Assembly: GCA_902611415.1 (NCBI GenBank)
Contig: CACLZM010000005.1
Location: 1-64,000 of the forward strand
DNA from: an uncultured Alphaproteobacteria bacterium
GTDB taxonomy: Bacteria; Pseudomonadota; Alphaproteobacteria; HIMB59
Reading direction: 5' to 3'
Length of the DNA: 64,000 bases
Shown: positions 1-10,528 of the stretch, piece after piece
Layout: every line of letters begins with the position of its first letter
Position numbering within the stretch: the stretch's first letter is position 1
The notes under the pieces: generated by a model
The model's input: only the letters and a program-made list of their open reading frames with translations
Databases searched by the model: none
What the model was told of the DNA's origin: nothing
Program-made: the position numbers and the translations under genes

Positions 1-254
1 TATCAATTTTTGCAAAACCAAGTAAGACTATTTTTTACAAAATTCAAAACAATATTAAAAATACTTTACAATTTGGTGAAATTACTAGATCAAAAGAGCT
101 TATTCTTGATTTAGACAATGATTTTTTTATCGATTTATCTAATATAAATAATATTGATAAAATTATTTACAGAGGTGTAGTAATTAGGATAAATAAGGAA
201 TTAAATTCATATTTGTTCAATTTTGACATTAAAGATTTAGAGATTTTATTATGA
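1..254 (+). CDS. 3' end of an unidentified gene, possibly RodZ-like
   Basis: An open frame enters from the left edge (codons in phase with base 3) and ends at TGA 252-254, sharing ATGA with the ispG start. The visible 83 residues are rich in Ile, Asn, Lys and Phe, have no membrane helix, and look like a small beta-strand domain. In many Alphaproteobacteria the gene before ispG encodes a RodZ-type protein with a C-terminal DUF4115 beta domain. The spacing of charged and hydrophobic residues here is compatible with that, but no diagnostic motif is present. The start lies outside the window. Identity is a guess from position. Confidence 0.45.
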   Translation, partial: SIFAKPSKTIFYKIQNNIKNTLQFGEITRSKELILDLDNDFFIDLSNINNIDKIIYRGVVIRINKELNSYLFNFDIKDLEILL

Positions 255-1345
255 AATATTCTCATTCAATAAAGAGAAAAAAAACAAAAAAAATTCAAAT
301 TGGAAATATTTTTGTTGGTGGTGACTCTCCAATTACGGTTCAGACAATGACAAATACACTTACCCATGACATTGATGCAACACTTGAGCAGATTTCTCTT
401 ATTGAACAAGAGGGATGCGATATAGTCAGAGTTTCAGTTCCTGACGAGAAATCATCAAAAGCATTAAAAAAAATAATTCCTGAAATTAAAATTCCCTTAG
501 TAGCTGATATTCACTTTCATTATAAAAGAGCACTTGAGGCCGCAGAAAATGGAGCGCATTGTCTTCGAATAAATCCAGGTAATATTGGCTCTAAAGAAAA
601 AGTAAAAGAGGTTGTTGAAGCTGCCAAGCAGAACAAAATCCCTATAAGAATAGGTGTTAATGCTGGAAGTTTAGAAAAATCAATATTAGAAAAATATAAA
701 AGCCCAACTTCTGAGGCGTTATTTGAAAGTGCTAAGCTAAATATAAAAATTTTAGAGGATCTAAATTTTGATAATTTCAAAATAAGTGTAAAAGCTTCAA
801 ATGTTTTTACATCAGTAGAGTCATATAGAATGTTATCTAATTTTTGTGATTATCCCCTTCATTTAGGTATTACTGAAGCAGGAAGTTATTTTAGTGGATC
901 AATAAAATCATCAATAGGTCTTGGAATACTTCTTTATGATGGTATTGGCGATACTGTAAGAGTATCACTTTCAGATCATCCAACTCAAGAGGTTAAGGTA
1001 GGTTTTGAAATGTTAAAATCATTAAACTTAAGAGATTATGGTGTAACAATAATATCGTGCCCATCTTGCGCTAGACAACAATTTGATGTAATTGAGACAG
1101 TAAAAAATGTTGAGAAAAAACTATCTCATATCAAAAAACCCATAACAGTTTCAATTATTGGATGTGTTGTTAATGGACCAGGTGAAGCTACTATGACCAA
1201 CATAGGCATAACTGGTGGTGGAAATAATACACACATGGTTTATGTCGATGGAGAAAAAAGCCATCGAATTCAAGACGAAGATTTAGTTGAGTACTTAGTT
1301 AAAACTATAGAAAATAAAGTTGAACAGATACATCACATAAAATGA
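251..1345 (+). CDS. ispG: 4-hydroxy-3-methylbut-2-enyl diphosphate synthase (IspG/GcpE)
   Basis: This is the penultimate enzyme of the MEP isoprenoid pathway, an iron-sulfur enzyme that reduces the cyclic diphosphate MEcPP to HMBPP in the cytoplasm. The 364-residue length is close to the E. coli enzyme. The TIM-barrel half is followed by the C-terminal cluster domain. Cluster ligands fall at C270 and C273 (motif CPSC) and C305 (motif GCVVNGPGE), with the conserved glutamate at 312, the same numbering as E. coli. The start overlaps the preceding stop (ATGA) and the stop overlaps hisS in the same way, so the genes are translationally coupled. The same pathway's first enzyme, Dxs, is encoded at 47726-49591. 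Confidence 0.98.
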   Translation: MKYSHSIKRKKTKKIQIGNIFVGGDSPITVQTMTNTLTHDIDATLEQISLIEQEGCDIVRVSVPDEKSSKALKKIIPEIKIPLVADIHFHYKRALEAAENGAHCLRINPGNIGSKEKVKEVVEAAKQNKIPIRIGVNAGSLEKSILEKYKSPTSEALFESAKLNIKILEDLNFDNFKISVKASNVFTSVESYRMLSNFCDYPLHLGITEAGSYFSGSIKSSIGLGILLYDGIGDTVRVSLSDHPTQEVKVGFEMLKSLNLRDYGVTIISCPSCARQQFDVIETVKNVEKKLSHIKKPITVSIIGCVVNGPGEATMTNIGITGGGNNTHMVYVDGEKSHRIQDEDLVEYLVKTIENKVEQIHHIK

Positions 1346-2589
1346 AAAAAAATATTAATTTAGTAAAAGGCACACATGATATATTTGGAGCAGAAATAGA
1401 AAAGTTTGAATTAATTATCGAAAAATTTTATGCATTATGTAAGAAATTTAGTTTTCAATCAATACAGACTCCAATTTTAGAACAACAAGATTTATTCTCT
1501 AGGACGGTAGGCGAGCAAACCGATATTGTCTCTAAAGAGATGTATTCATTTTTAGATAAAGGAGAGGCGTATATTTGTTTAAGACCTGAGGCCACAAGTA
1601 GCTTAGCTAGGTTTGCTGCTTCAAACTATCAATCGGGCTTACTTAAATTAATTACTCACGGCCCAATGTTTAGAAGAGAAAGACCCCAAAAAGGTAGATA
1701 TAGACAGTTTCATCAAATAAATATTGAGTCTATTGGTGAAAAAAGTCCATATGTAGATTTTGAATTAATTCTAATTGCAAAGTTATTATTTGATGAACTT
1801 GGAATTAAAGAAAATAAACATAGGTTATTAATTAATTCTTTAGGGTCAAAAGAGGATCAAATCAAATATGCTTATGAATTAAAAAAATATTTAACTGAAT
1901 TTAAAAAACAGTTATCAGAAATCTCACAATCTAGATTGGATAAAAATCCACTTAGAATTTTGGATAGTAAAGATCCAAAAGACTCTGAAATATTATTAAA
2001 CGCTCCAAAAATCAGTGAACACTTATCTGAAGAGAGTAAAAATTATTTCAATCAAGTTAAAAAACATTTAAACGATAATAAAATTAAATTTTTTGAAGAC
2101 CCAAAATTAGTTAGAGGATTAGATTATTATTCACATACGGCTTTTGAGTTTCAAACAAATGAAGATAAAAGGCAAAATGCAATATTAGCTGGTGGTAGGT
2201 ACGACAAGTTAATTAGTATGATTTCTTCTAGAGATATACCAGGAGTTGGCTGGGCAGCTGGTGTTGAAAGATTAATGGATTTGATATCTATAAAAGATGA
2301 AAAGTCAGAATTACATAAAAAGATATTATTTGCTGTCCAAGATGAGTCTTATTTAAATAATAATAGAATTTTAAAACAAATTTACAGGTCAAGATATAAT
2401 CATGAAGTTAGAGTTAGTAAAAATATAAAAAAACTTTTTAGTTATGCAGATAAAAACAATTTCAATTTTATTCTTCTTATTGGTGAAGAAGAGATCAAAA
2501 ATAAAAAAATTATTTTAAAAGATTTAAAAAATAAAAATCAAAAATCTTTTGAAACTTCCAAATTCGAGCTTAAAAATGAAATTAGATAA
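1342..2589 (+). CDS. hisS: histidyl-tRNA synthetase
   Basis: A class II aminoacyl-tRNA synthetase that charges tRNA-His. The 415-residue protein opens with the typical 'KGTHDIFG' segment. It has motif 2 around '[17 protein letters not shown]', the histidine-specific signature '[15 protein letters not shown]', and a motif 3 region 'GGRYDKL...[12 protein letters not shown]'. The C-terminal anticodon-binding domain is present but lysine-rich and slightly short. The gene overlaps ispG by four bases (ATGA). Its 3' end overlaps the chosen prfA start by 14 bases, consistent with one operon. Confidence 0.97.
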   Translation: MKKNINLVKGTHDIFGAEIEKFELIIEKFYALCKKFSFQSIQTPILEQQDLFSRTVGEQTDIVSKEMYSFLDKGEAYICLRPEATSSLARFAASNYQSGLLKLITHGPMFRRERPQKGRYRQFHQINIESIGEKSPYVDFELILIAKLLFDELGIKENKHRLLINSLGSKEDQIKYAYELKKYLTEFKKQLSEISQSRLDKNPLRILDSKDPKDSEILLNAPKISEHLSEESKNYFNQVKKHLNDNKIKFFEDPKLVRGLDYYSHTAFEFQTNEDKRQNAILAGGRYDKLISMISSRDIPGVGWAAGVERLMDLISIKDEKSELHKKILFAVQDESYLNNNRILKQIYRSRYNHEVRVSKNIKKLFSYADKNNFNFILLIGEEEIKNKKIILKDLKNKNQKSFETSKFELKNEIR

Positions 2590-3655
2590 ACAAATCATTG
2601 ATTTAAAAAACAAATTTAATCAATTAAATGAGAAACTTTTAAATTCTCAAAACTTAAAAAACGATGAAATTATTCAAATAAATAAAGATTTATCAAAATT
2701 AGAGCCAATTATTGCTCTATCTGACACCATTAAAAATTTAGATAAAGAAATCAAAGGCTATAAAGAAATACTTGAAAATGAAAGCGATGAAGAGCTCCGA
2801 AATTTAGCAAAACAAGAATTACCTCTGTATGAAAAAGATTATGAAATTAAAAATAAAGAATTACTAATTGCTCTACTGCCTAAAGATGAGGCTGATGATA
2901 AAAATGTAATATTAGAAATAAGGGCTGGTACTGGAGGAGATGAGGCTGCATTATTTGCTGGAGATTTATATAGAATGTATGAGCGATATTCCTCATTAAA
3001 AAGTTGGAAGTTTCAACCAATGGAGAAGAGTGAGACAGGATTGAAGGGTATAAAAGAAGCAATAATAGAAATTAAAGGAGATGGTGTATTTAAATTTTTA
3101 AAAAATGAGTCTGGTGTCCACAGAGTTCAACGCATACCAGAAACTGAGTCTGGGGGAAGGATTCACACCTCGGCTGCAACTGTTGCTGTTTTGCCAGAAG
3201 CTGAGGACGTTGACTTAGAGATAAAAGATACTGATTTAAGAATAGACGTTTATAGATCAGGAGGGGCGGGAGGCCAATCGGTTAATACAACAGATAGCGC
3301 TGTAAGAATTACACATTTACCTACAAACATAGTAGTAACTCAACAAGACGAAAGATCTCAACATAAAAATAAAGCTAAAGCATTAAAAATTCTACGATCT
3401 AGGTTATATGAAGTTGAAAGAATTAAGAAACAAGAAGAGGTTTCATCCAATAGAAAAAATCAAGTTGGTTCAGGAGATAGATCTGAAAGAATTAGAACAT
3501 ATAATTTTCCACAGGGCAGAGTATCAGATCATAGAATTAACTTAACGCTCTATAAATTAGACCAGTTTTTAACTGGCGAGGCATTAGATGAAATGATATC
3601 AGCTTTGTCAGCCAGTGAACAAGCCGAAAAATTAAGTCAACTTAATGCTAATTAA
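2576..3655 (+). CDS. prfA: peptide chain release factor 1
   Basis: RF1 reads UAA and UAG stop codons and triggers peptide release. The catalytic GGQ lies in '[16 protein letters not shown]'. The codon-recognition P-x-T tripeptide appears as PET in '[15 protein letters not shown]'. I chose ATG 2576 over an upstream in-frame start at 2549, because it gives 359 residues, close to the usual 360, and begins with the typical 'MKLDKQI' helix. The gene is followed with an 11-base overlap by prmC, the methyltransferase that modifies the GGQ glutamine, a classic functional pair. Confidence 0.97.
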   Translation: MKLDKQIIDLKNKFNQLNEKLLNSQNLKNDEIIQINKDLSKLEPIIALSDTIKNLDKEIKGYKEILENESDEELRNLAKQELPLYEKDYEIKNKELLIALLPKDEADDKNVILEIRAGTGGDEAALFAGDLYRMYERYSSLKSWKFQPMEKSETGLKGIKEAIIEIKGDGVFKFLKNESGVHRVQRIPETESGGRIHTSAATVAVLPEAEDVDLEIKDTDLRIDVYRSGGAGGQSVNTTDSAVRITHLPTNIVVTQQDERSQHKNKAKALKILRSRLYEVERIKKQEEVSSNRKNQVGSGDRSERIRTYNFPQGRVSDHRINLTLYKLDQFLTGEALDEMISALSASEQAEKLSQLNAN

Positions 3656-4511
3656 TAATTATTTAAGTAAATTAGATATAAAAAAAATATTACTTGAAAA
3701 TTTAAAATCAATTTCTGGATCTCAAGCTGAGCAAGAGTCCCAAATAATGATTTCTTATTCATCTAATAGTGAAAATAATTTAGATATTAATAATAGTGAA
3801 GTTGATCAAGAATTAATTAATAAGATCCTAAATGAAAGAGTAAAAGGAAAGCCATTAGCAAAAATAATCAACGAAAAAGGTTTTTGGAAAAAAATTTTCT
3901 ACACAGATGATTACACTTTAGATCCAAGAGCTGACTCTGAAATATTAGTTGAACAAATATTAATTGATTGTAAAAAAAATAAAAATCAAAAACACTTGAA
4001 GTTGCTTGATTTGTGTTGTGGGACTGGGTGTCTCGGAATTTCTATTATTGATGAGCTAGATAATGCATTTTGTGATTTTATTGATGTTTCCAAACATGCT
4101 CTTACTGCTTGCAAAAAAAATATAATAAAATTTAAACAGCAACAAAAAACAAAAATATTCCGCTCAAATTTATTTGAAAATTATCCAATAAATAGACTGA
4201 AATATATTGATTTTATTGTCTGTAATCCGCCATATATACCAACAAGAAATTATTTAAATTTAAATAAGGAGACTTTACATGATCCAAGAATTTCACTTGA
4301 TGGTGGAAAATTAGGTATGGATTATTACGTTAAAATTATTAATTTTTTAATTAGTGTAAAGTTTAAAGGGGTTGTTTATTTTGAAATTGATCCAATTATC
4401 ACTAAAAAAATGTATAAATTACTATTAGAAAAAGGTGTAAAAATAGTTTATAAGAAAACTGATTATCTTAATTTAGACAGACTGATAAAGTTAAAATTCC
4501 CTACTATTTAA
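3645..4511 (+). CDS. prmC: release factor glutamine N5-methyltransferase (PrmC/HemK)
   Basis: An S-adenosylmethionine-dependent methyltransferase that methylates the glutamine of the GGQ motif in release factors. The 288-residue protein has an N-terminal helical domain that is weakly conserved. A Rossmann core follows, with the SAM-binding '[15 protein letters not shown]' loop and the substrate-binding signature NPPY in '[12 protein letters not shown]'. The start codon lies inside the end of prfA, an 11-base overlap that implies coupled translation of the enzyme with its substrate. Confidence 0.95.
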   Translation: MLINNYLSKLDIKKILLENLKSISGSQAEQESQIMISYSSNSENNLDINNSEVDQELINKILNERVKGKPLAKIINEKGFWKKIFYTDDYTLDPRADSEILVEQILIDCKKNKNQKHLKLLDLCCGTGCLGISIIDELDNAFCDFIDVSKHALTACKKNIIKFKQQQKTKIFRSNLFENYPINRLKYIDFIVCNPPYIPTRNYLNLNKETLHDPRISLDGGKLGMDYYVKIINFLISVKFKGVVYFEIDPIITKKMYKLLLEKGVKIVYKKTDYLNLDRLIKLKFPTI

Positions 4512-4548
4512 TTGATGGGCTTTTTTAGAGATAATCGATAAAAAATTA

Positions 4549-4938
4549 ATGAAAAATTTTGTAAAAAGAAAGCCTTATGGTGGTCAAAGGAAAATAAACT
4601 CCTCTAGATCTGGTGTTGCTGACTCTCCATACCTTCAAGCTAATGGAAATTCAAACGGATTTAAAAGAAACGGAAAAAACCCAAAAGATCAATATAACGA
4701 TTATCTTAACAAAGCAAAAGATGCTAAGGGACAAGGTGACGACGTATTAGAGCAGTTTTACCTTCAACACGCTGAACACTATTTTAGACAAACAGATAAT
4801 TCAAATAGAGGTTTTGTTGCTAGAAAAATTATTAGTAAAGACAAAACTGAAATTAACGACAGCGATTTGAACAAAGACAATAAGTCAGAACGTAACTCAG
4901 CCTCTGATTTTGATGACTTAGCTAGTCAGTTATCTTAA
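4549..4938 (+). CDS. DUF4167 protein
   Basis: A 129-residue basic, Asn/Gly-rich protein of the alphaproteobacterial DUF4167 family. The N-terminal third is a low-complexity basic stretch with several Arg-Lys-Gly clusters. The conserved core is 'DQYNDYLNKAKDAKGQGD' followed by 'LQHAEHYFR', the family hallmark. The C-terminus is acidic and Ser/Asn-rich. Function is unknown; basic tail plus helical core suggests nucleic acid or ribosome contact, which is inference. The position directly after prfA-prmC is the usual one in this class. It ends tail to tail with the M23 peptidase gene, overlapping by four bases. Confidence 0.85.
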   Translation: MKNFVKRKPYGGQRKINSSRSGVADSPYLQANGNSNGFKRNGKNPKDQYNDYLNKAKDAKGQGDDVLEQFYLQHAEHYFRQTDNSNRGFVARKIISKDKTEINDSDLNKDNKSERNSASDFDDLASQLS

Positions 4939-6404
4939 TTTATTTTATTTTTATAAATATTAACTTCTTCATCTATTTCTGAAACTAATATTTGAAATTC
5001 ATTTAGTTGTTGTTCGTTAAGCTTCCTTCCTGAAGGTAATTTAAGTGTCGCTGGGTTTATTTGTTTTCCATTAACAATAATTTCATAATGTAAATGAGGT
5101 CCAGTTGATTTTCCTGTTGAGCCTACATAACCAATAACATCACCTTGCTTAACTCTTACACCACTTGATATTCCTTTTTTATAACCATTAAGATGTGCGT
5201 AAGCTGTTTTATAAGTACTATCGTGACGAATTCTAATATATTTTCCATATCCTCCATTTCTGCCTACGTACTCTACAATACCATTTCCAGCGGCAAAAAT
5301 TGGAGTTCCTGTTGGAGCAGCAAAATCTACTCCTTTATGCATTTTATTATAACCGGAGATAGGATGTTTTCTCATACCATAACTGGAACTAAGCCTTGCA
5401 CCATTTATTGGAGTTTTCATTAAGCTTTTTGTCATTCCTTTACCTTTTTCGTCGAAATATTCGCTGAATTCTCCATTGTCATAAAGATAGTAAATTAATG
5501 GAGTGCCTCTTGATGAAAGCATTAAGTATTTTGGATCTTCGATTTGAATTGTCTTACCATTATTGTTTATCTTTTTGACAAACAGCATTTCAAAATTATC
5601 ACCCTCATAAATGTCTCTCTGAAAATCAACATCAAAACTGTAAATCCTGATAATTTCATTAATCACTATTTCAGATAACCCTTGATCTTTCATAGCTTTA
5701 TATAAACTTGTTTTAATTTTCCCAGTCACAAAAATTTCTTTTGAACTCAACGGAATTTCATTAATTTCATAAATAAAATTATCATTTAGGTAAGATATGA
5801 TTAATTCTTTTGTGTCAGAATATTTATAAATTAGGTCAAAAGTATTTAAACCCTCAGCATCATATTCGCTGAATATTTTTACAGTATCCCCAATATATAA
5901 TTTAGAAAAATCATAATATTCTTTTCCGTTGAGAATTACTAAGTCTATATCTCTACCTTTTAGACCTCCTTTTTTTAAAACTTTTGCAAAATTATCTCCC
6001 TTGGAAACTTTGATTTCATCAAAATTATTATTTAATTTCTCATCTGTCTTATTTTCAATTGGTTTAGAGTCTTCTGGTATTTTTAGATTAACTTTTTCTT
6101 CTTTTTTGGTTAAGTCTTTATCGAAAATATTTGATAAATTTTCAAGTGTTATTTTTTCAAAATAATTATTCGATTTTTCTTTATCAAATATTGGATCGTT
6201 AAGACTTTCAATACTTATAACATCATAATATTTTTGAAATTTTTTTTTATCAAAATAGTTAATATTTACATCATCATAAATATAAGCATATTCATTGTTT
6301 ATTTTTACGAAATCAGAATAGCTCATATAAAAGCAAAAAAAGCTGATTATAACTAATAGAGTTGTAAGTAATGCTTTTATTGTAAAACTATTTGTCCTTA
6401 TCAT
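4935..6404 (-). CDS. M23 (LytM-type) peptidoglycan endopeptidase
   Basis: A 489-residue zinc endopeptidase of the MepM/ShyA kind that cleaves peptide cross-links in the periplasm. Residues about 8-27 form one membrane helix or uncleaved signal. A long acidic linker follows, then a LysM/OapA-like region near 'ISKGDNFAKVLKKGGL'-type sequence, a beta domain, and the C-terminal M23 domain. Zinc ligands are visible in 'HKGVDFAAPTG' (His and Asp) and 'GPHLHYEI' (last His of HLH), with an additional conserved His in 'AYAHLNGY', so it is predicted active. It is transcribed divergently from the Gate-domain protein, with 43 bases between them. It likely supports wall expansion with the other cell-wall genes in this window. 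Confidence 0.93.
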   Translation of the reverse strand: MIRTNSFTIKALLTTLLVIISFFCFYMSYSDFVKINNEYAYIYDDVNINYFDKKKFQKYYDVISIESLNDPIFDKEKSNNYFEKITLENLSNIFDKDLTKKEEKVNLKIPEDSKPIENKTDEKLNNNFDEIKVSKGDNFAKVLKKGGLKGRDIDLVILNGKEYYDFSKLYIGDTVKIFSEYDAEGLNTFDLIYKYSDTKELIISYLNDNFIYEINEIPLSSKEIFVTGKIKTSLYKAMKDQGLSEIVINEIIRIYSFDVDFQRDIYEGDNFEMLFVKKINNNGKTIQIEDPKYLMLSSRGTPLIYYLYDNGEFSEYFDEKGKGMTKSLMKTPINGARLSSSYGMRKHPISGYNKMHKGVDFAAPTGTPIFAAGNGIVEYVGRNGGYGKYIRIRHDSTYKTAYAHLNGYKKGISSGVRVKQGDVIGYVGSTGKSTGPHLHYEIIVNGKQINPATLKLPSGRKLNEQQLNEFQILVSEIDEEVNIYKNKIN

Positions 6405-6447
6405 TTATTTCTTTATAAAGAAGTAAAATTAATCGATTGTTATCATA

Positions 6448-7404
6448 ATGGAAAAATCTAAAAAAATACTAGTAAATATATTTCAAGAAACTAGTAAAAT
6501 TTTTTGGATTTTATTCAAAGTTATTTTACCCGTTGTCATAATTATTAGAATCCTCGAGCTTATTGGAGCAATCCCTTTTTTAGCTAAATTCCTTGAGCCA
6601 TTAACAAGTTTTATTGGCATCGATGGTTCATTAGGGTTAGTTTGGATGGCTGCTATTTTAGTAAACATATATGCAGGCCTGGCTGCTTTCGCATCCCTTC
6701 AAGCAATATTCGATTACACAATAGCTGAAACTACAATTTTAGGATTAATTATACTAATAGCACATAGTTTACCAATTGAAGTAGCTATTGCACAAAAATC
6801 AAGAATTTCATGGGTATTTAATTTAACTTTTAGATTTGTAAATGCTGTAATTGCAGGAAAAATATTAAATTTAATTTTTACTAAGTATAATTTATTTAAT
6901 GAACCTAATAATTCAATTTTACAAGTACCAATTAAAGATGTCTCAAATTTAGAGTGGGCTATTTCACAACTTCAAAATTTTTTCCTAATTTTCTTAATAA
7001 TATTTTTTATTATTTCGACAATAAATATCCTCAAAGTAATTGGCATTTGGAAAATTATAATTAATACTTTGAAAATTCCTTTGTCCTATTTAGGCATGTC
7101 AGAGAAAGTGGCTAATATAATTTTAATAGGCTTAACATTAGGGATTTCGTTTGGAGGGGGTTTTTTAATAGAAGAGTCTAGAAAAAATAATATTTCAAAA
7201 AAAGATATTTTACTGTCTTTGTCTTTTTTAAGTTTATGTCATAGCATAATCGAAGATACAATATTAATTATGTTATTAGGTAGTCATATTTCTGGTATTT
7301 TATTTTTTAGATTTATTTATACAGTTATAATAATTCTTATAATGAAATTTTTATTAGATACAAAAATGCAAAAATTTATATTGAGTAAAATTACAGATGG
7401 ATAA
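6448..7404 (+). CDS. Gate-domain (nucleoside recognition) membrane protein
   Basis: A 318-residue polytopic inner-membrane protein with roughly eight hydrophobic segments. Two Gate-like halves (PF07670 type) can be seen: one around residues 40-100 with 'GLVWMAAILVNIYAG' and one around 220-290 with 'GLTLGISFGGGFLIEE'. Relatives are annotated as nucleoside recognition or SpmA/B-like proteins; transported substrates are generally not established. The stop overlaps the next gene, a 2H phosphoesterase, by eight bases. That tight coupling suggests a shared role, perhaps with a nucleotide-derived compound, but this is inference. Confidence 0.75.
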   Translation: MEKSKKILVNIFQETSKIFWILFKVILPVVIIIRILELIGAIPFLAKFLEPLTSFIGIDGSLGLVWMAAILVNIYAGLAAFASLQAIFDYTIAETTILGLIILIAHSLPIEVAIAQKSRISWVFNLTFRFVNAVIAGKILNLIFTKYNLFNEPNNSILQVPIKDVSNLEWAISQLQNFFLIFLIIFFIISTINILKVIGIWKIIINTLKIPLSYLGMSEKVANIILIGLTLGISFGGGFLIEESRKNNISKKDILLSLSFLSLCHSIIEDTILIMLLGSHISGILFFRFIYTVIIILIMKFLLDTKMQKFILSKITDG

Positions 7405-8014
7405 TTATATTCAATTTCCTCGTTATTCAATTTATCTAATACCTAATAAATTATTTATTGATCAAGTTGAAAAATTACTTTTAAAAAATAATGCGAAATT
7501 TGATAACCCTGAAATATCTAAGTATGGCCTTCATTATACTGTCAAAGCTCCTTTTTATTTAAGCCATCTTTATAATGAGGAGGAACTAATTAATTCATTT
7601 CAAGAGTATTTTTTATCTAATCAGAATAAATCTTATAAAGAAGTATTTAATGTTTTAGGCTTAAAGAAAATTAAAAATTTTTTTGCTCTAGAAATGAATT
7701 CTAATGAAAAATTTAATTTTCTGTGCAATGATATAATGAGGTATTTTGATTTATTTAGAAAAACCCTCAATCAAAAAGAAGTTCAAAAAGATATTAAGCG
7801 TTTCAGTAATTTAACTTCTCTAGAGATGGAATATTATTTAATATGGGGATATCCTTATTTATTTGAGTTTAACAATCACCATATCTCAGTATCAGATATC
7901 AAAAAAGAGATAATATTTGATAACTCAATCAAATCTTTGAATTACTCTAATATCAGCTTAATGAGACAAGATAGCTTAAATAGTAAATTTATCTCTATAT
8001 GTAAAAGTGATTAG
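7397..8014 (+). CDS. DUF1045 protein, 2H phosphoesterase superfamily
   Basis: A 205-residue soluble protein that matches DUF1045. It opens with 'RYSIYLIP', then 'GLHYTVKAPF', then 'YYLIWGYPYLFEFNNHHIS'. The two H-x-[ST] catalytic motifs of 2H phosphodiesterases are present as HYT near residue 51 and HIS near the C-terminus, so it should be active. DUF1045 genes are often found in phosphonate-degradation operons, but no phn gene is near here. Instead it overlaps the Gate-domain protein by eight bases. The substrate is unknown; 2H enzymes act on cyclic phosphates or RNA ends. Confidence 0.75.
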   Translation: MDNYIQFPRYSIYLIPNKLFIDQVEKLLLKNNAKFDNPEISKYGLHYTVKAPFYLSHLYNEEELINSFQEYFLSNQNKSYKEVFNVLGLKKIKNFFALEMNSNEKFNFLCNDIMRYFDLFRKTLNQKEVQKDIKRFSNLTSLEMEYYLIWGYPYLFEFNNHHISVSDIKKEIIFDNSIKSLNYSNISLMRQDSLNSKFISICKSD

Positions 8015-8069
8015 CCTTAATGCTAAAATTATTTACACTACAGTAATAGTTAAATAATATATTTTGCTC

Positions 8070-8948
8070 ATGGGAATTTACGTTAAAAAAAAGAAATATA
8101 ATATTTTAAACTTTTTTTTGATTTTTTTATTTTTAATTATAGTTCTTACAACTTTATATTTTTTTAACACTTTTTCAGAAAAAAAAATTTTTGATTTATC
8201 AAATATTGAAAATACACAGTTTGAAGAAGGGCCAAATCAAATTATTGAACCAGATTTTAGCTCTTATTTAAAAAAAGAAGATGTAAATTTTGATGAGTAT
8301 TTTACCAAAAAGGAATTTGATCAAAATATAAAAAAATTTATAGAGGAAAATCCAGATTATATCTTAGGTGTTCTTAGAGAATATCAATTAGAGCAGAATA
8401 AATTAGAACAAGAAAAAACTAATCAAAAAAATATCTCAAGTATAAAAAATTTAAATCTTGCATATCATCCTATGTACTTGGGCGACTCAAATTCCGCAAA
8501 AGTTATTTATGAATTTGTTGATTATAATTGTGGTTATTGTCAAAAATTCCATCAAGAATTAATAAATGTAATGAAAGATAATTCATTAAAACTTGTTATT
8601 ATACAGATGCCAATTTTAGGGAATTTTTCAGAGGAATTGACTAAGTTGGCATTAGCTTCGTCCTTGCAAGGTCAATTTAAGGTTGTTCATAATTATTTAT
8701 ATTCTATTGAGAGAAAATCAAAAATGGAGGATATTTTGGCCGACTTATTTCTAAGGGGTGTTGATCTTGACATACTAAAGAATGATTTGGACTCGCAAGA
8801 GGTATCAGACTATCTATCTATTCATAGAAGTTACGCTGATGAATTTAAATTTACTGGAACACCTGCAACTATAATCGGAAATCAAATAATTCCAGGCTAT
8901 ATCGATGCAGATAAAATTACTGAGATTTTGGAAAAAGAATTTTCCTGA
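8070..8948 (+). CDS. DsbA-family thiol:disulfide oxidoreductase
   Basis: A 292-residue protein with an N-terminal membrane helix (about residues 12-34). A charged helical region with a DsbA-like N-terminal segment follows, then a DsbA/ScsC-type thioredoxin fold. The active site is CGYC in 'FVDYNCGYCQKFHQEL' and the cis-proline loop is 'FTGTPATIIG'. It should act in the periplasm, oxidising or isomerising disulfides. I chose ATG 8070 over TTG 8064; neither has a Shine-Dalgarno sequence. No DsbB partner is in the window. It is five bases upstream of murJ. Confidence 0.9.
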   Translation: MGIYVKKKKYNILNFFLIFLFLIIVLTTLYFFNTFSEKKIFDLSNIENTQFEEGPNQIIEPDFSSYLKKEDVNFDEYFTKKEFDQNIKKFIEENPDYILGVLREYQLEQNKLEQEKTNQKNISSIKNLNLAYHPMYLGDSNSAKVIYEFVDYNCGYCQKFHQELINVMKDNSLKLVIIQMPILGNFSEELTKLALASSLQGQFKVVHNYLYSIERKSKMEDILADLFLRGVDLDILKNDLDSQEVSDYLSIHRSYADEFKFTGTPATIIGNQIIPGYIDADKITEILEKEFS

Positions 8949-8953
8949 GCTCA

Positions 8954-10474
8954 ATGAAAATCAGTAATTTTTCAAAGATTTCTACAAATATTTTTGGATC
9001 TCGTGTAACCGGATTTATTAGAGACATACTTTTTGCAAATTATTTAGGTGCCAATTTGATGTCAGATGCATTCCTTTTTGCTTATAGGTTACCAAATTTA
9101 TTTAGAAGAATTTTTGCTGAGGGCTCAATGAATAGTGTATTTATTCCTTTGTATGTAAACCAAGAAAAAATGAATTCAAAATCAGCAAATGATTTTATAT
9201 GGATAGTTTTCAACTTTTTTTTTGTAATTACTTTATTTTTATCTTTTTTAATATTTTTTTTTACTGAGCAAGTCATATCAATTTTAGCACCAGGATTTTT
9301 ATTAAATAAAAGTCAATTTTTATTAGCAAATCAGTTATTGATTATAACTTTTCCTTTTTTGATATTTGTGACTCTTTCATCAGTTTTGAGTTCAGTTTTA
9401 AATGTAAAAGGAAAATTTTTTTTACCCTCCTTCTTATCAGTAATCCTTAACATTTTTATGATTGTAACTTTGGTATCATACAAGTCTGACTCTCATTTTC
9501 CACTTGCTTGGTCAATGATAATAGCTGGTTTTACTCAATTGATTCTTCTATTTATCAATTTAGGAACAATAAAAATATTTTGGGGTATTGGTTTAAAGAG
9601 TATAAAAATCTTGTCTAGAGAGCTTAAAAAATTCTTTGGAAGATTTCTGTATTCTTTACTGGGTTCTGGTATTGTTCAATTAAATATTTTTATCTCAATG
9701 TTATTTGCTTCTTTAGTGGGTGGGGGGGCTATAAGCCAAATTTACTACGCCGATAGAATTATCGACTTGCCATTTGCTCTTATTGCAGTTGCTATGTCTT
9801 TTACACTTTTGCCTTATTTGAGCAAAAATATCTTAGATGAGAGTAAAAATTCTAAAGCTTTCAACGAAACAGTAATATTTTGCTTTCTTTTTGCTATCCC
9901 AAGCGCATTTGGTATTTTTATTCTGAGTGAAGATATTATAAGAGCATTATTTGGTAGGGGTGAATTTAATAATGAGGATGTGCTAATTACATCTAAGATT
10001 TTACTTGTCTACTCTTTTTCATTGCCAGGATATATGCTTGCTCGAATTTTTAATCAAGTCTTTTACTCTTATGAAAAAGTTGAGTATCCCGTTAAAGCAG
10101 CTGTACCAACATTTATATGTAATTTTATTTTATGTTTTCTTCTTTATAGGCCTTTGGGTGTTTTGGGTTTAGCAATATCAGGTGCTGTGAGTATATGGTT
10201 AAATTTATTTATTCAAATTTTTTACTTAAGAAAAAACTTTAGAAGTTTTTATGGAAAATTATTAATTTTTGATTTTAAAAAACTATTAAAGATTTTATTT
10301 AGTGCAATTATTATGGTGATTTCAATATTAATATTTAAAAAAATTCTTGATTTGAACATTTATGTAGATTTATTCATTCAAATACTTATTGGTTTGATAA
10401 TGTATTTTTTGATTTTAAATTGGCTTAAATTAAACGAAATAAAACTAGTATTTCAATTAAATAAATTTAATTAG
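8954..10474 (+). CDS. murJ: lipid II flippase MurJ
   Basis: A 506-residue MATE-like integral membrane protein with about 14 helices that moves lipid II across the inner membrane. The N-terminus carries the family signature: 'GSRVTGFIRDILFA', 'DAFLFAYRLPNLFRRIFAEG' and 'FIPLY', including the conserved arginines of the central cavity. It starts five bases after the DsbA-like gene. With the mur and fts genes at 36824-45936 and the M23 and amidase genes, it completes the peptidoglycan export and assembly theme of the window. Confidence 0.96.
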   Translation: MKISNFSKISTNIFGSRVTGFIRDILFANYLGANLMSDAFLFAYRLPNLFRRIFAEGSMNSVFIPLYVNQEKMNSKSANDFIWIVFNFFFVITLFLSFLIFFFTEQVISILAPGFLLNKSQFLLANQLLIITFPFLIFVTLSSVLSSVLNVKGKFFLPSFLSVILNIFMIVTLVSYKSDSHFPLAWSMIIAGFTQLILLFINLGTIKIFWGIGLKSIKILSRELKKFFGRFLYSLLGSGIVQLNIFISMLFASLVGGGAISQIYYADRIIDLPFALIAVAMSFTLLPYLSKNILDESKNSKAFNETVIFCFLFAIPSAFGIFILSEDIIRALFGRGEFNNEDVLITSKILLVYSFSLPGYMLARIFNQVFYSYEKVEYPVKAAVPTFICNFILCFLLYRPLGVLGLAISGAVSIWLNLFIQIFYLRKNFRSFYGKLLIFDFKKLLKILFSAIIMVISILIFKKILDLNIYVDLFIQILIGLIMYFLILNWLKLNEIKLVFQLNKFN

Positions 10475-10528
10475 GAATTTTATTTACTAATTTTTAATTT
10501 AATTTAAAAGTATGTATCCCTATTTTAT

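Noticed and set aside
8015..8069. Small gene between the DUF1045 and DsbA-like genes
   Set aside because: The 55-base gap contains only very short frames and an in-frame TTG six bases before the chosen DsbA start; no coding signal.
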